From positions 1-64,000 of the IMG/VR virus record IMGVR_UViG_3300011116_000416: a stretch of DNA of 64,000 bases. One strand, written 5' to 3'. The number at the start of each line of letters is the position of its first letter. Position 1 is the first letter of the stretch. Below, piece after piece: positions 44,575-53,490 of the stretch. Made by a program: the position numbers and the translations under genes. Under the pieces are notes generated by a model. It was not told the DNA's origin, ran no database searches, and saw nothing but the letters and a program-made list of their open reading frames with translations. The stretch is from a virus.

Positions 44575-44595
44575 TATTCTCATACCCTTTCAAGG

Positions 44596-45126
44596 CTAAA
44601 TAGATTCAGACCAGACAGGGATAAAACGCCCATCTTCAGTCTTCGTATATGTAAGTATACCATCTCCCATTCGTCTTGTCAACTCCTGTTTGGTAGGTGT
44701 TACATCATTTGTAATTAGTTTATCTTTTCTTGGTCTACCGTGATGGTAGGAAGCCAGTATATCACGAATTTCCCTAACTTGTGCCTCGGAATAGTAAGAA
44801 CGAACCTGCCAAGCCCTCTCTCCGCCCTTCTGTGACCCCATAGGGAAGGGAATAATGCCTTTGAACATTAATTGTGGCATATATTTTTTATGTCTGTTTA
44901 CGAGCTGTGCAGCCTGTCCAACGGTATATGCACGAAGCCTATTTTTCTTAAAATCATTAACTAAACAACTTTCGATTCTATCTTTTGTAATATTATAAAC
45001 AGACATTATTCCATTAGAGTTGTTCATATGATAAACACGAACCAAGTCCCCATTCAAAAACCATACCTTTTTGCTTGCTGGTACAACTGGGGCTGAATTA
45101 TACTCTTCCATTGTTAGAGCAGCCAT
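44596..45126 (-). CDS. MerR-like DNA-binding protein, 176 aa
   Basis: Central VGQAAQLVNRHKKYMPQLMF has the winged-helix MerR/excise pattern, and GRPRKDK looks like an AT-hook. Could regulate the adjacent late or replication genes. Start MAALTMEEYNSAP follows AGGAGTTTAA. Confidence 0.65.
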   Translation of the reverse strand: MAALTMEEYNSAPVVPASKKVWFLNGDLVRVYHMNNSNGIMSVYNITKDRIESCLVNDFKKNRLRAYTVGQAAQLVNRHKKYMPQLMFKGIIPFPMGSQKGGERAWQVRSYYSEAQVREIRDILASYHHGRPRKDKLITNDVTPTKQELTRRMGDGILTYTKTEDGRFIPVWSESI

Positions 45127-45134
45127 TTAAACTC

Positions 45135-45605
45135 CTAAGTAGTAGTTGTAGCTAATTTTCCAATAGCTGTGATAAGAACGCCAAGTGTTTGTGAGTCTGC
45201 TGTTTTGGCTGGACCACAAACAACCTTAAATGTACAGGAGTCAAGCCCAACGTCTGTAATCACTATACTAGATAAAATATCCTGTGAATTTACTTGACCA
45301 CCAGAAGCATATATTGTTGCCTGAACTATTGGATTTTCTAAAAATCTTATGCCAAAATTAACCTTTTCTTCTCCACTAGTGCTATTTGCAGTAGTTTTTA
45401 AAGTAAAGGTTGTTCTTTGAAAAACAGTAGAAGTTCCCCATTGACCATTTTTTAAAATAGATTTTGTGGTATCTCCATTTTTACCTATTGAAGAGTCGGA
45501 GGAGTATTGCAATGAAGAAATTGCATTAATAGTATTTACTATGTTAGAAAGTACTTGCTGGTCTATTAGTGTACCAGATTGGATTGGTGAAATGTCTTGA
45601 GCCAT
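45135..45605 (-). CDS. tail/baseplate protein, 156 aa
   Basis: Ser/Thr-rich, beta-strand composition and place at the end of the tail block indicate a virion protein. ATG 45605 is leaderless from the -10 at 45612-45617. Confidence 0.55.
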   Translation of the reverse strand: MAQDISPIQSGTLIDQQVLSNIVNTINAISSLQYSSDSSIGKNGDTTKSILKNGQWGTSTVFQRTTFTLKTTANSTSGEEKVNFGIRFLENPIVQATIYASGGQVNSQDILSSIVITDVGLDSCTFKVVCGPAKTADSQTLGVLITAIGKLATTTT

Positions 45606-45611
45606 AACTCT

Positions 45612-45617
45612 ATTATA
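45612..45617 (-). promoter_or_regulatory. extended -10 leaderless promoter
   Basis: Leftward TGG-TATAAT, six bases to ATG 45605. Confidence 0.65.
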
Positions 45618-45639
45618 CCATTAAATCCTTTGCTTATTA

Positions 45640-46161
45640 TTAAACAATAGACCCTGCATCGAATATGGGTCTAGTGGAGATTCCACCTGTTTGGAAGAGA
45701 AGTGCGTTAGTATTAATAACCTTTAGCCCTGTTGGAATTTGAACAGCAACCTTAACATATTGAGCTAAAACCGATGAAACTATGGGTATCTCAATAAAGT
45801 AAGTATATGTATTTACCGTATCAGCATATTCAAAATCTGTGTAAGAAGCTCCATTATCATAAGACCAGGCAAAATATATATCAAATTTTTGTCTATCTAA
45901 GATTTCGGGAACTGTCCATCTAACATTCAATGCTGTTCCACCAGATTGAAAAGATGTTACAGAATACTCTGGAGTGTATCCAGCTATTATAGATGAAACG
46001 CTATCTTGAGAAGATAATGAAAATGTTGACCATTCAGATGCTGTTTCACCATCAGTTGAAACAAGTTTAAATCTATTGAGATAGCTTAAGCTAGATGATG
46101 AATTTTCTATTGTTGCCGAGCCTACCGCTGCTAAAATTGCTGTTGCTATTTGTTCTGCCAT
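45640..46161 (-). CDS. FN3-like virion protein, 173 aa
   Basis: The pattern TSFQSGGTALNVRWTVPE, FDIYFAWSYDNG and YFIEI resembles a fibronectin type III repeat, typical for tail tip decoration. TAATG-coupled upstream. Confidence 0.6.
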   Translation of the reverse strand: MAEQIATAILAAVGSATIENSSSSLSYLNRFKLVSTDGETASEWSTFSLSSQDSVSSIIAGYTPEYSVTSFQSGGTALNVRWTVPEILDRQKFDIYFAWSYDNGASYTDFEYADTVNTYTYFIEIPIVSSVLAQYVKVAVQIPTGLKVINTNALLFQTGGISTRPIFDAGSIV

Positions 46162-47513
46162 TATGTCACATCCACAACTGCTTTAAATTCCATAAAGTTT
46201 GCAGTGTTTTCTTTTTTAATGATTGGTTGTAAATCGGTTGTTGCTATTTTTGTATATCCTGTTAAACCATAAACGTTACTAAAAGATGATATATTTTCAA
46301 TTCTCATTGCATCTAAGGCTACATAGAAGTCATCTGGAGTAGCACCTCCAGAGCCAGTGACATAAACATAAATATGTACAACAGTTACTTCAGACCATTT
46401 AAATGAGGCACTTTTAACTAATTCACTTAATTTTTTAGTTGCAACAACATATCTATTATTTGGATAATCTTGTTGCGTTGTTGATGTTCCATTATCTAAA
46501 TTCACTACAAAATTTGCATAGTTTGTTGCAGATTCATCACTTAGGAATCTTACTAATATTTTTACATTGCTTACTGCATCTGTGTTTCCAATTCCACCTT
46601 TATTTAACACCGAAAATGCTAGCTTTAATTCATCATCAGTTGAATTTGAATCAAAATCAAATCCGTTTGGTGTATCTAGATGTAAGTGAGAGCCAGAACT
46701 TATTGTAAGATTGCTTCCGCTAGCTGCTAAAACTGATGTATCTCCTCTTATGATGACTACGTTATTTAGAAATCTCGGTCTTTCATATCTATTAATTCTT
46801 GTAGGATATAGTGTGCTATCAAACAATCCATTATCTGCGTTTGTAAAAAATGCGTCAGAGGTTTCTGTTATGTCATTATTTGCATTTGTTATTGCTCCAA
46901 ATTTTTCTGGAATAGAAGTTATGGCTGTTCCTGTATCATATTGCCAAGCTTCCGTTGTGTTAAATAGCATAATGTTTATACTGTCTGAGCCAGTTGCAGT
47001 TGGATTTACAAGAGCTGGATAAAGACCAACCTCTGTAATTTCATATCTATTTAAACTAGGAAGTTCTGCAGTAAAAATTATTTTAGATATTCCATCTTCT
47101 GTTACATAAGATTTTGAAATTATTGGAACCCTTTCCATTTCAAATAGCATAGATGTTTTATTTGCAAAGCTTACTACCGCAGTTCCTGTTGGGCTTACTG
47201 CAGTAGAACTAATGGTTGCCGAAGAAGCAACCGTATAAACTAGTGATGTGTTGCTAGTTCCAGCAATTAATTGATATGTTCCATTAAGTCTAGTATCTAC
47301 GTTATAAACACTAATATAATCACCAACAGCAAGTCCATGTGCAACTGAAGTTGTTAAAGTTGCGGTATTTGATAATAATGCCTTATTGTTAATTGTAAAT
47401 GTTTGTGTAGAGACTGGTTTTGTTCCACAGCCAATAGCCAAATAAGATGCGAACTCTTGTGCCTGACCAACAAGATATTTGCCAATTATCGATTTTCCTG
47501 TATTTGTAATCAT
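46161..47513 (-). CDS. minor tail/baseplate protein, 450 aa
   Basis: Long Ser/Thr/Asn-rich beta protein. Opening residues GKSIIGKYLVGQ and SYLAIGCG resemble tail fibre-adaptor proteins. Probable receptor-binding or baseplate component. ATG overlaps a 17-residue ORF (ATGA). Confidence 0.65.
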   Translation of the reverse strand: MITNTGKSIIGKYLVGQAQEFASYLAIGCGTKPVSTQTFTINNKALLSNTATLTTSVAHGLAVGDYISVYNVDTRLNGTYQLIAGTSNTSLVYTVASSATISSTAVSPTGTAVVSFANKTSMLFEMERVPIISKSYVTEDGISKIIFTAELPSLNRYEITEVGLYPALVNPTATGSDSINIMLFNTTEAWQYDTGTAITSIPEKFGAITNANNDITETSDAFFTNADNGLFDSTLYPTRINRYERPRFLNNVVIIRGDTSVLAASGSNLTISSGSHLHLDTPNGFDFDSNSTDDELKLAFSVLNKGGIGNTDAVSNVKILVRFLSDESATNYANFVVNLDNGTSTTQQDYPNNRYVVATKKLSELVKSASFKWSEVTVVHIYVYVTGSGGATPDDFYVALDAMRIENISSFSNVYGLTGYTKIATTDLQPIIKKENTANFMEFKAVVDVT

Positions 47514-47563
47514 ATTATCCTAGAATCTATTGTAGCAGATTTAGCCCATACTTTCTTTATCAT
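47510..47563 (-). CDS. possible 17-aa ORF between tail genes
   Basis: ATG 47563 overlaps the preceding stop (ATGA), and its TGA overlaps the next ATG (ATGA). It codes for a basic peptide, MIKKVWAKSATIDSRII. Such a double coupling is unlikely to be chance, but translation is unproven. Confidence 0.35.
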   Translation of the reverse strand: MIKKVWAKSATIDSRII

Positions 47564-48093
47564 GGCAACAATGACCCCCAGTTTCCAAAAACTAGCTTCG
47601 TTTCTGGGGTTGCTATTTGAAGCACAATTTGAGTATTTTTAGGAACACCAGTTGTAGGAACATTAATAGTAATAACCCCAGAGGTGGATGTTGTAGAGCC
47701 ATAACCCTTGATATCCTCTGCATAAATTGCCGCCATTGTTTTAATTGGTATAATTTTTGTAGAACGATTAGACTCGGTTATTTCCCTAATATTCGAAATA
47801 TTGTCAGTTAGACCAAGCACTTGAATATTACTATTTATATTATTATTTAAAGCAAGACCAACAATATCTTTTGCACTTATTTCATCAAATAGTGCTTGGG
47901 TTATTTGGTCTACCGTGACTTCTGGCTCATTTTGAATAAATAAATTTGATGTAGCTATCTTAACATCATTTGTCTTTTTTATATCCTTTTTAGGAACTTC
48001 TGGTGTTGCCGCTGTAAGTTCCGCCCTTCTTGGACTTGAAAAACCTGATGCTGATGTCGCTGTTCTTTCTGCAATTCTTGCATTTACTGACAT
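47560..48093 (-). CDS. tail protein, 177 aa
   Basis: Arg/Ser-rich start, then a helical linker and a beta C-terminal part. Located between the large hub protein and the 450-aa protein. Probably baseplate. Confidence 0.55.
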   Translation of the reverse strand: MSVNARIAERTATSASGFSSPRRAELTAATPEVPKKDIKKTNDVKIATSNLFIQNEPEVTVDQITQALFDEISAKDIVGLALNNNINSNIQVLGLTDNISNIREITESNRSTKIIPIKTMAAIYAEDIKGYGSTTSTSGVITINVPTTGVPKNTQIVLQIATPETKLVFGNWGSLLP

Positions 48094-48094
48094 A

Positions 48095-51000
48095 TTACAC
48101 TACCTCACTTACATATACTAGCATACTTAATCCAGTTTCGTTTTTGCTATGTTCAATTCCATATACAAGAAATTTTGAATTTGGGGATACTTCAAATACA
48201 TCAGAGCCTGGATTTGTATAGTTAATTTGAACGATATCTCCCAGTTGCAAAATTGGTAAACCAAAAACATCTATACCCAATACTTGTCTTGGTTTTCTTA
48301 ATTTATTAATTGTCCAATCCATAAGTCTATATGCTGTATCGTAGTTTTGAATATATGGTGAATCGATTGTAAACGATTTTGTTCCATATGTTAATCTACT
48401 ATTTTTAATATCAGTATATTGCTTTTTGTAAGAGTTTGGGTCTTCTCCAAAATTAAGACCATCATTATAAGATAGGTCGCTTCTCTTAAGGTAGTATTCA
48501 TCTACCGTTAAATCGTGAGTTGATTCTTGTGTAAACGCTATTCCTAGAATTCTTAAATAATTTCCAGATGTTGCGTCTAATGAAAGTGCAGAATCAGTAG
48601 CGTTAAATACTAAAAATTCTGCACCATATGGATTATCATTATATCCAGAAACAACGTATCCTCTTTCACCAGTAAATGTTGGTGCAATTTTAGAAAATAG
48701 TGCTGGATAAGCTTTTTCAAATCTAACATTAAAATAAGCCATCTCTCTCATAATTGTTCCAAATTCTTCATAGTATATTGTTGGTGCTGGTTTTCCAGTT
48801 GTTCTAATTCCGCTCAAAGCTGTTGATTGCAAAATTCCACTAAGAGCATATCTATTTGTAGAAATAGTTGCTGAAGATTCTCTAAAAATTGAATTAACTA
48901 ATTTTATATCCTCTGTATTGTTGGCGGTTGTGTCTACTGCAAATACGTTTTCAAACATTACTTTTGAGGAACCACGAATAAACAAGCCAACATTTTGAAC
49001 AAGAGGCAATGGAGAAGTATCTTCTACTGTGTCGATAAGACTATTATTTAGGTATATATAAAATTTTCTGCGATTACCTACTGTGAGCTCTTGTTCTGCT
49101 TGAACCGATAGGTCGTATACCGTTGGGTTTTGTTCTGCAGATACCCTACCCTGACCCACAAACTGACCATCATCTGTAATGATTGACCTTAAAGAACTAG
49201 ATAACAATATTGGTTTTAAGACACCGTTAGTTTTTTGTAACTTTGTGCTTGAAAGTGCAACATAATTGCCATTCTCTGTGGATGGTGATTGTCCAGTTAG
49301 TCTGACATAATCTCCAGCGGTAACTCCAGAAATTGCAGAAGATGCAGTAAAAATATCTCCGCTTAAACTTCCAGCAATATTATCTTTTGTTATTTCATAA
49401 GCCACTAGCTTATAAAATAAAACATTATAAATATCACTAGCAGATGTTATTCCTGTAAGAATTGGATTGCTGTCAGTTAATGCTATGATTTCATAGTAAT
49501 ATCCCTCTCCAGCTGCATTTGTGTAAAATGACATACCGCCAGACGAACCACCCAAAACCGTAGTTTTGTTTTTAGAATTTGTTAGAGAATATATGTCTAT
49601 GCTTCCATTTGGAAATTGTTTCGATGATGAAGATTCTTTATTTCCAATAATTCTCATTCTGGTTCCAAACGTATCGTATTTTGAGCCAGAAGATGTTAAA
49701 TTTTTAGTGATTCTATTAATTGATGCAGATGCAGAGCTATCTAAAACAAAGCCAGCTCCAGAGAATACCAAACTTGATGATTGCAACATATCTGTAGATG
49801 TGTCATATTTTTGTGTAGACATATTGTATTTTAGTGTAGATAAATAATTTTTAATTGCATAAGTTGCTGTGCCTAATTTTGTTAATGCAGACACATTTTC
49901 TGTTATGTTGGTAGATTTTTCTTCATTAAACACGTTTGTATAGACACCAGTATTTTCGTTTTTCTTTACATTAAATAAAAACTGGTAGTCGTTCAGGGTT
50001 GATTTTATTGTAGATGTTTGCCAATCTGTAATATTTGAACTTATTAAATGGTTGGTTATTGTTGTTCCAAATTGACCTCTACCGTGTTTTGCAACATCTC
50101 CTTCTTTTAACTTTCCATCTCTAGTCCATCTAGGTTCTGCATAAATTCTAACTTTTCCAGTCGGATACATTCTTCCACCTGCAGGTAAACTAGCAAAATA
50201 TTTTTGATAATCTTCTGTACTTGTAATAAATACTTCATTGTTTAAATAAGCTGTTCCAGATGTGGTTATTGCTCCTGTTGTTGTAGTTTTAAACTTAAAT
50301 TGTGTTAAATTTGGAACTGCTGTAATTGTTTGAACTCCACGATATCCAATAGGAACCACATCCATGATTACTATTTCATCCCCAACTTGCAAGTTATGAT
50401 TTGCGGAAGCAGTAAAAGTAACTTCTCCAGCTACTGAAACTATGCTAGAGTTATTTGCTGGTGTAATTGATATTGGAGAATTTGGAGATGTTACGTTATA
50501 TTGTATTGCATCATATTTTATAATTTCACCATTTGCATAGAAATATCCGTTATATCTACTCAGCCAGTAAACGCCATCCCCAAATTCAATGATATTGTTT
50601 ACAATTTGTCCCTTATTGTTTACCTGTGGTACTGAACTCCTTAATACTGCGTTTAACGGTACCGCACTTAAAACATAATTTGATTGAGTGGATAGCTCTT
50701 CATTAATGCTTTTGGTAGTTTGTTCTCCAGAAACTTCCCAAAGTAAAACTGGCTTATATCTCCAAATCCTATCTTTATCTAATTTACTTGCTTGTGTTAA
50801 TGAACTTATAGATTTTTGAATATATCTATTTTTATAAATAACCTTACCATCATTAAAGATGTCTTTATTTTCACCTTTTAAATTTATTATATTTGCTTTA
50901 ATTCCATTTGATAAATCATCGCCATATAAAACTATGTTTGTGTCCCTAACATTGCTTGTTTCTGGAACCAAAAATTGTTTGCTCATACAAACAAAATTAT

Positions 51001-52855
51001 TGTCCTCGTCAAAAAACATTGCTGTTTGCGTAGAAGTAGCTAGGTCATTTAAAACTTCCATTATTGTTTTGTCTGGTGGTACAAAAAAGTATGGAATAAC
51101 TGGGTCATATTCCCCAAAAGCCCTTTTAAAAATATAATTTGTAAATCCAATATTATCTAGCAAAGTTGCTATAATTTTGCTTAGAGTTGCATTATTTAAC
51201 ATAATTCTAGGTGCTAAAATTGATTCGAAATAAAATGACAAATCTCTTAAATTAAAGGTTACTTCTCTATTTGCATTATCGTATTGAGGATATCCGTCTG
51301 TATACATTGTTTTAACTGGTAGCATATAGTCTTTAAAACTTGACAAAACTGGAACAGATATCACAGACTCGTAAAACTTAAGTTGTAAATTTTTACTTGC
51401 AAAGGTAAATTGTAATTCATCTCCTGCATACTTATTTAATATACTAAATTTATTATTTTGATTAAATGCCTGGCTAAAATCAAATAGACTCATTTGTCCA
51501 GTTGAAGCTAAAAGCTGCCCTACTGGAAGGCTTGTCAAGCCGATGTCTGAAGCCATTTTCTTTATTGAATACGACACTACAATATCTGAAATGTCTGCTG
51601 TTAATCTTGGAGAAAGCTCAATCAGGTCAAAGGTTGTATTGACGTTCTTCATTTTTGTTACAGAAAGTCTTAATCCATCGACATAATCGAACTGTCTATA
51701 TACCCTTGTAGAGTTAGACATGTAATAATCTACTTTATCTGTTCTATCTTCGGTATCTGTTTTTGGAACTATAAAATCTGTTACATATTGCTGTGTGTTT
51801 GTAACAGTTTGTGTATTCTTATACCATCCATAGTTAGGAACAACCTGCTCCCAAGAATCTCCATCCCAAATATGTAAAGTTCCAATGCTTTGGTTTGTTG
51901 CCTTTAATAAATATGCAAAGCCCTTTTCTTTGTCGGATAGATTTGGCAACACAAAATTAGAAGAAACATTATCAATTAATTTAAAATTATTAGTGTATGC
52001 AACTGGAATATTTGTAATTCCATAAGATAATTCTAGATATCCATCTGTTGGAAAATCATCGCCTCCGTTATAAACTGTTGTCCAGGTTGTACCAACCAAC
52101 TTTTCTAGCTTCCATTCAACTGGGGTTGATTTATAATTTGTTGCAGAGCCAGACCAAAATGGGTCATTCGTTCCATCTGGCTTAAGGTCTAGTTTAATAT
52201 CTCCGACATTTGTTTGAACCTTAATTACGACTCTATTTGCTGGAATTGAATTTTTATATTTAACAAATGGTGCAACATCTTCAATAAGAAATTCACCAGA
52301 CTTATTGTAAGAAAGACCAACAATTTCGGTATCACTTGGTTTAGATAATGATGTTATTCTTCTATAGGAAGACCAGTATTTAAATATATCATCTTTTCCA
52401 GCAACATAATATCTTGGTCTAGAATAAGTTGTTTCATTTGTTGGTGGTATTTTGTTATTAGCATCAAATCTTAACTTATTAATTCCAGAACGTGGTCTAA
52501 ATCTAGTAAAACATGACTCTAGTGACATGAGTAATTTTTGCTGGTCATTTTGCTTTAAGAAAATGGCTGGGGTACTACCATCTTCTTCATAGCCACCATC
52601 TATCACTGTATCATAGTCTGTTCCACCATAATATCTTGGACTTGTTGTGTTTTCATCCTCTAAAACAAAAGTTGTTGGTAATGTGGCATATGTTGAAACA
52701 TATCTAGAACTAGCTGTATCATGTCTATAAAAATAATTACCAATAACATCCAGATTTTCAAATATGTTTAGATTCCATTCGGCAATTATTTTACTTTTTA
52801 ATTCTACAACACTAGATGTTTGCAGATGATTTGTTAAATCACTATCTGTATACAT
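48095..52855 (-). CDS. large baseplate/minor tail protein, 1586 aa
   Basis: Very long, beta-rich, with a hub-like segment near residues 570-650 (MLNNATLSKIIATLL, DKTIMEVLNDLATS) of the type found in phage tail hubs, and fibre-like C-terminal regions. ATG 52855 after GAGGAGGCATA overlaps the previous stop; a start at 52888 is inside that gene and is rejected. Confidence 0.75.
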   Translation of the reverse strand: MYTDSDLTNHLQTSSVVELKSKIIAEWNLNIFENLDVIGNYFYRHDTASSRYVSTYATLPTTFVLEDENTTSPRYYGGTDYDTVIDGGYEEDGSTPAIFLKQNDQQKLLMSLESCFTRFRPRSGINKLRFDANNKIPPTNETTYSRPRYYVAGKDDIFKYWSSYRRITSLSKPSDTEIVGLSYNKSGEFLIEDVAPFVKYKNSIPANRVVIKVQTNVGDIKLDLKPDGTNDPFWSGSATNYKSTPVEWKLEKLVGTTWTTVYNGGDDFPTDGYLELSYGITNIPVAYTNNFKLIDNVSSNFVLPNLSDKEKGFAYLLKATNQSIGTLHIWDGDSWEQVVPNYGWYKNTQTVTNTQQYVTDFIVPKTDTEDRTDKVDYYMSNSTRVYRQFDYVDGLRLSVTKMKNVNTTFDLIELSPRLTADISDIVVSYSIKKMASDIGLTSLPVGQLLASTGQMSLFDFSQAFNQNNKFSILNKYAGDELQFTFASKNLQLKFYESVISVPVLSSFKDYMLPVKTMYTDGYPQYDNANREVTFNLRDLSFYFESILAPRIMLNNATLSKIIATLLDNIGFTNYIFKRAFGEYDPVIPYFFVPPDKTIMEVLNDLATSTQTAMFFDEDNNFVCMSKQFLVPETSNVRDTNIVLYGDDLSNGIKANIINLKGENKDIFNDGKVIYKNRYIQKSISSLTQASKLDKDRIWRYKPVLLWEVSGEQTTKSINEELSTQSNYVLSAVPLNAVLRSSVPQVNNKGQIVNNIIEFGDGVYWLSRYNGYFYANGEIIKYDAIQYNVTSPNSPISITPANNSSIVSVAGEVTFTASANHNLQVGDEIVIMDVVPIGYRGVQTITAVPNLTQFKFKTTTTGAITTSGTAYLNNEVFITSTEDYQKYFASLPAGGRMYPTGKVRIYAEPRWTRDGKLKEGDVAKHGRGQFGTTITNHLISSNITDWQTSTIKSTLNDYQFLFNVKKNENTGVYTNVFNEEKSTNITENVSALTKLGTATYAIKNYLSTLKYNMSTQKYDTSTDMLQSSSLVFSGAGFVLDSSASASINRITKNLTSSGSKYDTFGTRMRIIGNKESSSSKQFPNGSIDIYSLTNSKNKTTVLGGSSGGMSFYTNAAGEGYYYEIIALTDSNPILTGITSASDIYNVLFYKLVAYEITKDNIAGSLSGDIFTASSAISGVTAGDYVRLTGQSPSTENGNYVALSSTKLQKTNGVLKPILLSSSLRSIITDDGQFVGQGRVSAEQNPTVYDLSVQAEQELTVGNRRKFYIYLNNSLIDTVEDTSPLPLVQNVGLFIRGSSKVMFENVFAVDTTANNTEDIKLVNSIFRESSATISTNRYALSGILQSTALSGIRTTGKPAPTIYYEEFGTIMREMAYFNVRFEKAYPALFSKIAPTFTGERGYVVSGYNDNPYGAEFLVFNATDSALSLDATSGNYLRILGIAFTQESTHDLTVDEYYLKRSDLSYNDGLNFGEDPNSYKKQYTDIKNSRLTYGTKSFTIDSPYIQNYDTAYRLMDWTINKLRKPRQVLGIDVFGLPILQLGDIVQINYTNPGSDVFEVSPNSKFLVYGIEHSKNETGLSMLVYVSEVV

Positions 52856-53490
52856 TATGCCTCCTCTAGTGTCATTTGTATATTCCACATATCGTAATTT
52901 GTTCTACCACGTTTTTCTACGGACCATGTGAAATTTGTTATATACATTTCCAATCTTTCATTATATTGTGTTAGTTTTGTAAAAGATGATGCATCTTTAT
53001 CTCCACTAACACCAGCAACAGGAAATTCTGCATAATTGTCATATGCTAAAAAGACCCAAAAGGTTCCATAATGATTGTTGTACCAATCTAAAAGTTCTAC
53101 TCCACCTGCTCCACCATCAACTGTATATTCATCTACCGTGCTAGTTGGTGCACCTGTTGTTGTATTAAAATTAGGGTCTGAGCTATATGCTCTAGATGGT
53201 AGCATTTGCCAGCTAACAGAGAGCTGTCTTTTATCGGCTACCCAATAAGAACGCATACGACCGTTAACCATACGCTGACGATTTTCAATTCTTTGAACGT
53301 TAAAATCTAAAGCACTTCTGTTATGGTCAGAAAGTATTAAAAAATCTCCATTATTATTTGAGGCGTTTCCTATTTCAAGACCATCTGGAACATAAATACC
53401 ATTATCAATAGAGCCAGAACTTTCTGAAAACAGAATAGCTTGAGGTCTTGGGTAGGACTTTCTACCATTGATATATCCTGAAGTAGCCAT
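52855..53490 (-). CDS. distal tail-like protein, 211 aa
   Basis: Follows the tape measure and precedes the hub, the usual place of the distal tail protein. Beta composition, conserved-like WSVEKRGRTNYDMWNIQMTL end. TAATG coupling on both sides. Confidence 0.7.
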   Translation of the reverse strand: MATSGYINGRKSYPRPQAILFSESSGSIDNGIYVPDGLEIGNASNNNGDFLILSDHNRSALDFNVQRIENRQRMVNGRMRSYWVADKRQLSVSWQMLPSRAYSSDPNFNTTTGAPTSTVDEYTVDGGAGGVELLDWYNNHYGTFWVFLAYDNYAEFPVAGVSGDKDASSFTKLTQYNERLEMYITNFTWSVEKRGRTNYDMWNIQMTLEEA

